This document shows, piece after piece, positions 1-5,185 of a stretch of 5,185 bases of DNA. The stretch spans positions 1 through 5,185 of the forward strand of contig JAAFHS010000171.1 in the NCBI GenBank assembly GCA_013298485.1, written 5' to 3'. A program made the position numbers and the translations under genes. Source of the DNA: Rhodobacterales bacterium (GTDB lineage Bacteria; Pseudomonadota; Alphaproteobacteria; Rhodobacterales; Rhodobacteraceae). The notes under the pieces were generated by a model, which saw only the letters and a program-made list of their open reading frames with translations, did not search any database and was not told the origin of the DNA. Within the stretch, counting starts at the first letter, position 1. Each line of letters starts with the position of its first letter.

Positions 1-1814
1 GGATGCGCGAAGACTTTGCCGCCGATGTGCTGCTGCATTTCGGCATGCATGGGGCCTTGGAATTCATGCCCGGCAAGCAGGCAGGCATTTCGGGCAATTG
101 CTGGCCCGACCGTCTGATCGGCAATCTGCCCAACATCTATCTTTATGCCGCCAACAACCCGTCCGAGGCGACGCTGGCCAAGCGCCGCTCGAACGCGATC
201 ACCGTCACGCATCTGACCCCGCCGCTTGCGCAATCGGGCCTCTACAAAGGCCTCGCCGATCTGCGCGATACGCTGGACCGTTGGCGGCGCAGCGATGCAG
301 ACGCCCCCGAACGCGCCGATCTGGAAACCCTGATTGCCGAACAGGCCCAGGCGGTGGATCTGACGGGCGCGCCAGATGCGCTGTGGACCAAACTGCTGGA
401 AACCGAAGGCGCGCTGATCACGGATGGTCTGCATGTCGTGGGGCGCAAAATGTCGGATGCGCAACGCGCCGATATGGTGGCGCTGATGGCCGGCGATGCC
501 GACATGCGCGCCCGCGCGGACCGCCTGCTGCAGGAAGACCATGAAATCACCGGTATCCTGCGCGCCCTTGGCGGCCATTTCATGGCCCCGGTCCCAGGCG
601 GCGATCTGATCCGTTCGCCCGATATTCTGCCCACCGGTCGCAACATACACGCCTTCGATCCATTCCGCATGCCGACCGCTTTCGCGCTGCGCGATGGCGC
701 GGCGCAGGCACAACGCCTGCTGGATGCCCATCCCCGCCTGCCGCGCACGGTGGCTCTGGTGCTGTGGGGCAGCGACAACATCAAGTCCGACGGTGGCCCG
801 ATTGCGCAGGCACTCGCCCTGATGGGGGCCACGCCGCGTTTTGACCACTACGGTCGCCTGTCGGGTGCCGATCTGATCCCGCTTTCCGAACTGGGCCGCC
901 CCCGCATCGACGTCGTGATGACCCTGTCAGGCATCTTCCGCGATCTGCTGCCGCTGCAGACCCGGATGCTGGCCGAGGCGGCCTGGAAGGCCGCGATGGC
1001 CGAGGATGAGCCACTTGCGCAGAATTTCATCCGCGCCCATGCACTGGCCTATGCGGCAGAGATGGATGTCGATATGGAAACCGCGTCCCTGCGGGTGTTC
1101 TCCAATGCCGAAGGGGCTTACGGGGCCAACGTCAACACGCTTGTTGGATCATCCGCCTTCGGGGCCGAGGATGAACTGGCCGATGCCTATGAGGCGCGCA
1201 AATCCTTTGCCTATGGGCGGAGCGGGAAGCCCGCACAGAACGGCATCCTGCTGCAAAAGGCCTTGAAGGATGTTGATCTGGCCTACCAGAACCTCGAATC
1301 CGTCGAGCTGGGGGTCACCTCCGTCGATCACTATTTCGACACGCTGGGCGGCATCGCACGCGCCGTCAAACGCGCGCGCGGCGGCACCGAAACCCCGGTC
1401 TATATCGGCGATCAGACCCGTGGCGGCGGCAAGGTGCGTACACTGAAGGATCAGATTGCGCTCGAAACCCGCTCGCGCACGTTGAACCCCAAGTTCTATG
1501 AAGGTGTCTTGCGCCACGGGGCGGAAGGCGTGCGCCTGATCGAGGCGCATGTGACCAATACGCTGGGCTGGTCAGCGACTACCGCGCAGGTGGACCCGTG
1601 GGTCTATCAGCGCCTGTCAGAGACATTCGTGCTCGATGATGCCATGCGCCGCCGTCTGGCCGATCTGAACCCCGAGGCGAGCGTGCGTCTCGCGACGCGC
1701 TTGCTGGAGGCCTCGGACCGCAACTACTGGCAGCCCGACGCGGCGACACTGGCCGCCCTGCAAGGGGCTGCGGATGAACTGGAAGACCGGCTGGAAGGGA
1801 TCGCGGCAGAATGA
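1..1814 (+). CDS. bchH: Magnesium chelatase large subunit BchH, C-terminal half (5' truncated by window edge)
   Basis: BchH binds protoporphyrin IX and, powered by the BchI-BchD AAA+ complex, inserts Mg2+; this is the first committed step of bacteriochlorophyll synthesis. The frame is open to the left edge, so bases 1-2 finish a split codon and the Met at base 3 is internal. About 603 residues are visible, roughly the last half of a family protein of about 1,190 residues. The CobN/Mg-chelatase signature HFGMHGALEFMPGKQ lies at visible residues 12-26, with conserved His12, His16 and Glu20, followed by the NCWPD and NLPNIYLYAANNPSE segments. Further family blocks are WGSDNIKSDGGPIAQAL (from about 255), SNAEGAYGANVN, ELGVTSVDHYFDTLGG (about 433-450) and IGDQTRGGGKVRTL. 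CobN, the cobaltochelatase relative, is excluded by the match to BchH-type blocks and the bch neighbours. The gene ends with tandem TGA codons and no frameshift is seen. BchH is known to hand Mg-protoporphyrin to BchM, which is encoded two genes downstream. Confidence 0.97.
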   Translation, partial: MREDFAADVLLHFGMHGALEFMPGKQAGISGNCWPDRLIGNLPNIYLYAANNPSEATLAKRRSNAITVTHLTPPLAQSGLYKGLADLRDTLDRWRRSDADAPERADLETLIAEQAQAVDLTGAPDALWTKLLETEGALITDGLHVVGRKMSDAQRADMVALMAGDADMRARADRLLQEDHEITGILRALGGHFMAPVPGGDLIRSPDILPTGRNIHAFDPFRMPTAFALRDGAAQAQRLLDAHPRLPRTVALVLWGSDNIKSDGGPIAQALALMGATPRFDHYGRLSGADLIPLSELGRPRIDVVMTLSGIFRDLLPLQTRMLAEAAWKAAMAEDEPLAQNFIRAHALAYAAEMDVDMETASLRVFSNAEGAYGANVNTLVGSSAFGAEDELADAYEARKSFAYGRSGKPAQNGILLQKALKDVDLAYQNLESVELGVTSVDHYFDTLGGIARAVKRARGGTETPVYIGDQTRGGGKVRTLKDQIALETRSRTLNPKFYEGVLRHGAEGVRLIEAHVTNTLGWSATTAQVDPWVYQRLSETFVLDDAMRRRLADLNPEASVRLATRLLEASDRNYWQPDAATLAALQGAADELEDRLEGIAAE

Positions 1815-1844
1815 TGACGCTTCGCACCTTGGCCGAGCGGCGGA

Positions 1845-1862
1845 GTGGGGGCCAGCCCCCAC
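1845..1862 (+). repeat. GC-rich inverted repeat (hairpin) in the bchH-bchL spacer
   Basis: The 18 bases GTGGGGGCCAGCCCCCAC form a perfect stem of 7 bp, or 8 bp if a two-base loop is allowed. It starts 31 nt after the bchH stop and ends 39 nt before the bchL start. It is followed by ACACCCCCGGGATAGTTGG rather than a T-tract, so it does not look like a complete intrinsic terminator. The hairpin plus CCCCCGGGATA tail resembles, from memory, a common intergenic repeat of Rhodobacterales genomes. In an operon spacer it could partly attenuate transcription or protect mRNA from 3' exonucleases; which of these applies is inference. The stem itself is certain, its function is not. Confidence 0.6.
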
Positions 1863-1884
1863 ACCCCCGGGATAGTTGGAAACA

Positions 1885-1894
1885 GAGGAAGGGG
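1885..1894 (+). promoter_or_regulatory. Ribosome binding site of bchL
   Basis: The purine run GAGGAAGGGG sits just upstream of the ATG at 1902. Its AAGGGG part leaves 7 nt to the start and its GAGG part 13 nt. It decides the start: the same frame is open back to a GTG at 1845, but that codon lies inside the hairpin stem, lacks a purine-rich site, and would add 19 residues that bchL homologues do not have. Confidence 0.75.
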
Positions 1895-1901
1895 CAAAAC
1901 C

Positions 1902-2804
1902 ATGAGCCCACGTGATGAAATTCCGAACCTGCGGGGCCTTGACGGCGACGGGTCAGTTCAAGTGCATCAGGACGCCGACGCAAGGATCGAAGGGGCCAAG
2001 GTCTTTTCGGTCTATGGCAAGGGCGGCATTGGCAAATCGACCACCAGTTCCAACCTGTCAGCCGCGTTTTCGATGATGGGCAAGCGCGTGCTGCAGATCG
2101 GCTGCGATCCGAAGCACGACAGCACTTTCACCCTGACGGGGCGACTGCAGGCGACCGTGATCGACATTCTGAAAGAGGTCGATTTCCACCCCGAAGAGCT
2201 GCGCCCCGAGGATTATGTCGCGACCGGCTTTAACGGTGTGAAATGTGTGGAGGCGGGCGGGCCGCCAGCGGGCACGGGATGCGGCGGTTATGTCGTCGGC
2301 CAGACGGTGAAGCTGTTGAAACAGCACCATCTGCTGGAAGAAACCGATATCGTGATTTTCGATGTGCTGGGCGATGTCGTATGTGGCGGCTTTGCCGCCC
2401 CATTGCAGCATGCCGACCGCGCCGTGATCGTCACAGCGAATGATTTCGACAGCATTTATGCGATGAACCGCATCATCGCTGCCGTGCAGGCAAAATCCGC
2501 GAATTACAAGGTGCAGCTGGCAGGTTGCGTCGCCAACCGCTCGCGCGAGACGAACGAGGTTGACCGGTATTGCGAAAAGGTTGGTTTCAACCGCTTGGCC
2601 CATATGCCCGATATTGATGCCATCCGCCGCTCGCGCCTGAAGAAGAAGACGCTGTTCGAAATGGATGATGCCGAAGATGTGGTAATGGCGCGGGCCGAAT
2701 ACATGCGCCTTGCCGATACCCTGTGGCGGTCGGTGCAGGTACCGGGATCAACGCCCGATCCGCTGCCGGATCGTGAGATTTTTGAGCTTTTGGGGTTTGA
2801 TTGA
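1902..2804 (+). CDS. bchL: Dark-operative protochlorophyllide reductase, iron-sulfur ATP-binding subunit BchL
   Basis: BchL is a NifH-like homodimer that hydrolyses ATP and passes electrons from a shared [4Fe-4S] cluster to BchN-BchB, which reduces ring D of protochlorophyllide without light. The protein is 300 residues, matching the family (about 297-304). The Walker A loop GKGGIGKST is at 39-47, the switch I segment DPKHDST at 69-75, the first cluster ligand Cys127 in GGPPAGTGCGG, and the second, Cys161, in the switch II segment DVLGDVVCGGF (154-164). It ends in ELLGFD as Rhodobacter BchL does. The CDPKHDSTFTL block separates it from NifH and BchX. Residues 1-31 form a polar, Asp/Gly-rich N-terminal segment ahead of the nucleotide-binding fold; the equivalent part of Rhodobacter BchL is reported to be flexible and autoinhibitory. 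The MSPRD start matches homologues. The gene lies 87 nt after bchH and 3 nt before bchM. All key residues are present, so it should be functional. Confidence 0.98.
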   Translation: MSPRDEIPNLRGLDGDGSVQVHQDADARIEGAKVFSVYGKGGIGKSTTSSNLSAAFSMMGKRVLQIGCDPKHDSTFTLTGRLQATVIDILKEVDFHPEELRPEDYVATGFNGVKCVEAGGPPAGTGCGGYVVGQTVKLLKQHHLLEETDIVIFDVLGDVVCGGFAAPLQHADRAVIVTANDFDSIYAMNRIIAAVQAKSANYKVQLAGCVANRSRETNEVDRYCEKVGFNRLAHMPDIDAIRRSRLKKKTLFEMDDAEDVVMARAEYMRLADTLWRSVQVPGSTPDPLPDREIFELLGFD

Positions 2805-2807
2805 ACG

Positions 2808-3476
2808 ATGGCTGACTACACCGCCACCCGTGCAAGGGTCGAAGACTATTTCGACCGCAGCGCCACCAAAGTGTGGGCGCGTCTGACCTCGGATGCACCC
2901 GTCAGCCGGATCCGCCAGACCGTACGTGCCGGTCGCGATACGATGCGCGCCCTGATGCTGTCACGCCTGCCCGATGATCTGCGCGGCTGCCGTGTGCTTG
3001 ATGCCGGCTGCGGCACCGGGCTGATGACGGCAGATCTTGCCACGCGCGGCGCGGATGTGGTCGCCGTCGATATCTCGCCCGCCCTGATCAAGATCGCGCA
3101 AGACCGCCTGCCGGATGCCCTGCGCCGCCGCGTGACCTTTGCCGCAGGCGACATGACCGATGCCGCCCATGGCCGGTTCGATTTCGTGATGGCAATGGAC
3201 AGCCTGATTTACTACAGCGCCCCCGATATCGCCGATATCCTGAAAAATCTCGGGCGGCGCACGCGTGGCGGCATCGTCTTTACCGTGGCCCCGCGCACGC
3301 CCCTGCTGATGGCGATGTTTAACGCAGGAAAGCTGTTTCCCCGCGCCGACCGCTCGCCCAGCATGATCCCGCATGCCTTTGCCGATCTTGCAGCGGTCGC
3401 TGGCCCCGGTTTGCGGCGCATCGACCGCGTGCGCCGCGGCTTCTATATCTCGGAATGCATGGAGTACCGGCCATGA
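2808..3476 (+). CDS. bchM: Magnesium-protoporphyrin IX methyltransferase BchM
   Basis: BchM transfers a methyl group from S-adenosylmethionine to the ring C propionate of Mg-protoporphyrin IX, giving the monomethyl ester, the step straight after Mg chelation. The 222-residue length fits the family (about 225-230). It is a class I Rossmann methyltransferase: the SAM-binding motif I VLDAGCGTG is at 63-71, the acidic strand end VVAVDIS has Asp88, and AAGDM with Asp115 is the likely adenine-contact region. The MAMDSLIYY block (about 128-136) and FPRADRSP (177-184) are typical of BchM/ChlM rather than of generic methyltransferases. The ATG lies 3 nt after the bchL stop. Upstream there is only a weak GGGG at 2792-2795, 12 nt away, so initiation probably depends on ribosomes finishing bchL (inference). 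Its stop overlaps the lhaA start. Confidence 0.96.
   Translation: MADYTATRARVEDYFDRSATKVWARLTSDAPVSRIRQTVRAGRDTMRALMLSRLPDDLRGCRVLDAGCGTGLMTADLATRGADVVAVDISPALIKIAQDRLPDALRRRVTFAAGDMTDAAHGRFDFVMAMDSLIYYSAPDIADILKNLGRRTRGGIVFTVAPRTPLLMAMFNAGKLFPRADRSPSMIPHAFADLAAVAGPGLRRIDRVRRGFYISECMEYRP
3461..3464 (+). promoter_or_regulatory. Ribosome binding site of lhaA, inside the end of bchM
   Basis: GGAG lies 8 nt before the ATG at 3473, within the last codons of bchM. It favours the 3473 start over the in-frame ATG at 3455, which would add six residues and has no comparable purine site upstream. Confidence 0.65.
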
Positions 3477-4909
3477 TCCTGGGGAAAAAACAGATCGCAC
3501 ATCTGCCCAAAAGCTGGCTGCCCTTTGCCGATGCCGCCTCGGATGATCTGCCCTTGGCGCAGCTTTTGCGCCTGTCCCTGTTCCAGGTCTCGGTCGGCAT
3601 GGCCACCGTCCTGCTGCTTGGCACGCTGAACCGCGTGATGATCGTTGAACTCAGCGTGCCCGCCATGATCGTGGCCGCGATGATCGCCATTCCCGTCCTT
3701 GTCGCCCCGTTTCGCGCCCTTTTGGGCCACCGCAGCGATACCCACCGCTCTGCCATCGGGTGGAAGCGCATTCCCTATCTGTGGTTCGGCAGCCTGTGGC
3801 AGATGGGCGGCCTTGCCATCATGCCTTTCGCCCTGATCGTGCTGTCGGGTGATCAGACCCTTGGGCCTGCATGGGCGGGCGAGGTGCTGGCGGCACTCGC
3901 CTTCCTGATGACCGGCATCGGGTTGCACATGACGCAGACCGCAGGCCTCGCCCTTGCCTGCGACCGGGCCACCGATGCGACCCGTCCGCGTGTCGTGGCG
4001 CTGCTTTATGTGATGTTCCTGCTGGGCATGGCGGTTTCTGCCATCGTCGTCGGCTGGCTGCTGCGTGACTTTGATCCCGTCCTGCTGGTGCGTGTCGTGC
4101 AGGGCTGCGGGGTGGCAACGCTCGTGCTGAACATGATCGCGCTCTGGAAACAGGAAAAAGTCCGGCCCATGACAAAGGCCGAACGCGCGGCACCACGCCC
4201 CCTGTTCCGCGATGCCTGGCATGATCTGATGGCCGGTGGATCGGCGGGTCGCCTGCTTGCCGTCGTGGCCCTCGGCACCCTCGCCTTCAACATGCAGGAT
4301 GTGCTGCTGGAACCTTATGGCGGCGAGATTCTGGGGCTTTCCGTCGGTCAGACCACCTGGTTGACGGCGGTCTATGCCCTGGGTGCGCTGGCAGGCTTTC
4401 TGGTCGCCGGGCGATGGCTCGCGCGCGGGCTTGATCCGTTCCGGATGGCCGCACGTGGCCTATTGGTGGGCATCGCCGCCTTTTGCGCCGTGATCTTTGC
4501 TGGCCCCATGGGTTCCGTGCCGCTGTTCTTTGCCGGGGCTGCGGGCATCGGCCTTGGTGCCGGATTGTTCGCCGTCGCCACACTTAGCGCCACCATGGCC
4601 CTGCCCGCGGGCACCCATGGCGCAGGGCTTGCCCTTGGCGCATGGGGGGCGGCACAGGCCACTGCTGCGGGCCTGTCCATCTTTATCGGCGGCACACTGC
4701 GCGACATCTTCGGCGGGCTGATCGCCACGGGCCGCCTTGGCCCGGCCCTCAGCGATCCTGCGATTGCCTACTCGTTCGTCTACCATCTTGAAATCGGGCT
4801 GCTGTTTGCAACCCTTATCGCTCTTGGTCCGCTCGTGCGGATCGGCACCTACACCCAAAACCCGCGACACGACGACACCCGCATCGGGATCGTCGAGTTT
4901 CCCACCTGA
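3473..4909 (+). CDS. lhaA: LhaA, PucC-family light-harvesting 1 assembly membrane protein
   Basis: LhaA (called F1696 or Orf477 in Rhodobacter capsulatus) is an inner-membrane protein required for efficient LH1 antenna assembly, probably by delivering or chaperoning bacteriochlorophyll to the alpha and beta polypeptides. The predicted 478 residues match that homologue almost exactly. It belongs to the PucC/bacteriochlorophyll-delivery branch of the major facilitator superfamily. The sequence alternates long hydrophobic stretches consistent with 12 membrane helices, with a polar central loop at about 222-245 (KQEKVRPMTKAERAAPRP). Family blocks include LPFADAASDDLPLAQLLRLS near the N-terminus, LLLGTLNRVMIVEL (47-60) and a motif A-like loop GHRSDTHRSAIGWKR (85-99) between helices 2 and 3. 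The C-terminal tail (RIGTYTQNPRHDDTR) is polar. Paralogues PucC (LH2) and Orf428/BchP-linked proteins share the fold; position between bchM and puhA identifies this as lhaA. The ATG overlaps the bchM stop as ATGA, implying translational coupling. Confidence 0.95.
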   Translation: MILGKKQIAHLPKSWLPFADAASDDLPLAQLLRLSLFQVSVGMATVLLLGTLNRVMIVELSVPAMIVAAMIAIPVLVAPFRALLGHRSDTHRSAIGWKRIPYLWFGSLWQMGGLAIMPFALIVLSGDQTLGPAWAGEVLAALAFLMTGIGLHMTQTAGLALACDRATDATRPRVVALLYVMFLLGMAVSAIVVGWLLRDFDPVLLVRVVQGCGVATLVLNMIALWKQEKVRPMTKAERAAPRPLFRDAWHDLMAGGSAGRLLAVVALGTLAFNMQDVLLEPYGGEILGLSVGQTTWLTAVYALGALAGFLVAGRWLARGLDPFRMAARGLLVGIAAFCAVIFAGPMGSVPLFFAGAAGIGLGAGLFAVATLSATMALPAGTHGAGLALGAWGAAQATAAGLSIFIGGTLRDIFGGLIATGRLGPALSDPAIAYSFVYHLEIGLLFATLIALGPLVRIGTYTQNPRHDDTRIGIVEFPT

Positions 4910-4913
4910 CACC

Positions 4914-4918
4914 GGAGG
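4914..4918 (+). promoter_or_regulatory. Strong ribosome binding site of puhA
   Basis: A perfect GGAGG core sits 8 nt before the puhA ATG at 4927, in a 17-nt gap after the lhaA stop. It is the best Shine-Dalgarno match in the window, which fits a structural protein made in larger amount than the upstream enzymes. Confidence 0.85.
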
Positions 4919-4926
4919 ACCCTGCA

Positions 4927-5185
4927 ATGCTAGGTGTAACTTTCTTTGGCAACTTCGATCTGGCGAGCCTTGCCATATGGCTTTTCTGGGGCTTCTTCGC
5001 CCTGCTGGTCTACTATCTGCAAACCGAAAACATGCGTGAGGGTTATCCCCTGGAAACCGAAGATGGCAAGGTCGCGCCCAACCAGGGGCCTTTCCCCCTG
5101 CCAAAGCCGAAGACCTTCCGCCTGCCCTTCGGTCGTGGCGATGTAACCGTCCCCGACGGCAAACCCGAAGCCCGCCAGGTGGCCC
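4927..5185 (+). CDS. puhA: Photosynthetic reaction centre H subunit PuhA (3' truncated by window edge)
   Basis: PuhA caps the cytoplasmic face of the L-M core of the type II reaction centre, stabilises it and shapes proton delivery to quinone QB. Only the first 86 residues of about 260 are visible; the frame stays open to the right edge. It begins MLGVTFFGNFDLASLAIW, close to the Rhodobacter sphaeroides start, and has one hydrophobic membrane helix at about 11-31 (periplasmic N-terminus in known structures). It is followed by YYLQTENMREGYPLE (29-43), near the membrane surface, and NQGPFPLPKPKTF, which leads into the cytoplasmic domain. There is no cleavable signal peptide. The gene follows lhaA by 17 nt, as in the Rhodobacter superoperon, where puhA is transcribed both by read-through from the bch genes and from a nearer promoter. 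I could not locate a convincing promoter for it here. The remaining puh genes would be expected to the right. Confidence 0.97.
   Translation, partial: MLGVTFFGNFDLASLAIWLFWGFFALLVYYLQTENMREGYPLETEDGKVAPNQGPFPLPKPKTFRLPFGRGDVTVPDGKPEARQVA

Noticed and set aside
1323..1340. GTCGA-N8-TCGAC inverted repeat in bchH
   Set aside because: It lies inside the conserved SVDHYFDT coding block, so the symmetry is explained by codon choice for that peptide.
1845..1871. Intrinsic terminator after bchH
   Set aside because: The stem is strong but is followed by C/G-rich sequence with no T-tract, and the downstream genes belong to the same pathway and strand. Partial attenuation is still possible.
1845..1901. 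GTG-started N-terminal extension of BchL
   Set aside because: The extra residues derive from the hairpin and the ribosome binding site sequence, and BchL homologues begin with MSPRD at the ATG at 1902.
2058..2603. A 181-codon open frame on the - strand opposite bchL
   Set aside because: It lies wholly antisense to a fully conserved bchL, has no family resemblance, and is expected by chance at high GC.
2796..2810. FnrL-like site at the bchL-bchM junction
   Set aside because: Only the left half TTGAT is present; the right half does not match ATCAA.
3443..4222. A 259-codon open frame on the - strand opposite bchM/lhaA
   Set aside because: It is antisense to a convincing membrane protein and looks like a codon-bias shadow: Gln/His/Gly-rich, no recognisable domain and no ribosome binding site noted.
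4566..4582. PpsR/CrtJ-like site in lhaA
   Set aside because: The TGT and ACA halves are separated by 11 bases instead of the standard 12, it lies in coding sequence, and no partner site was found.
4788..4820. Sigma-70-like promoter ahead of puhA (TTGAAA at 4788)
   Set aside because: The -35 match is fair, but no acceptable -10 box occurs at 16-18 bp spacing.

Overview
The window is a 5.2 kb slice of the photosynthesis gene cluster of a purple, bacteriochlorophyll a-producing alphaproteobacterium. All genes lie on the + strand in the order bchH (3' half) - bchL - bchM - lhaA - puhA (5' end). The GC-rich coding, the close protein similarity to Rhodobacter BchL and reaction-centre H, and this exact gene order point to the Rhodobacterales (Rhodobacter/Roseobacter group). 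The genus cannot be fixed from the sequence alone.

Layout: 1-1814 is the C-terminal half of the large Mg-chelatase subunit BchH, cut by the left edge. 1815-1901 is the only real spacer. It holds a strong GC-rich hairpin followed by a run that resembles a dispersed intergenic repeat of Rhodobacterales, then the bchL ribosome binding site. 1902-2804 is bchL, the ATP-binding iron-sulfur subunit of dark-operative protochlorophyllide reductase. 2808-3476 is bchM, the Mg-protoporphyrin IX methyltransferase. 3473-4909 is lhaA, a PucC-family membrane protein needed for light-harvesting 1 assembly, overlapping bchM by an ATGA junction. From 4927 to the right edge runs the start of puhA, the H subunit of the reaction centre.

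The genes work together. BchH, with BchI and BchD encoded elsewhere, inserts magnesium into protoporphyrin IX. BchM methylates the product, and BchL feeds electrons to BchN-BchB for light-independent reduction of the later intermediate protochlorophyllide. LhaA helps place the finished pigment into the LH1 antenna, and PuhA is part of the reaction centre that LH1 surrounds. The tight junctions (3 nt, a 4-nt overlap, 17 nt) fit the known 'superoperon' in which pigment genes read through into puhA.

I see no mobile element, RNA gene, CRISPR array or novel system. This is a well-known locus. The part least explained by known genes is the bchH-bchL spacer, with its hairpin and a possible short overlapping reading frame.
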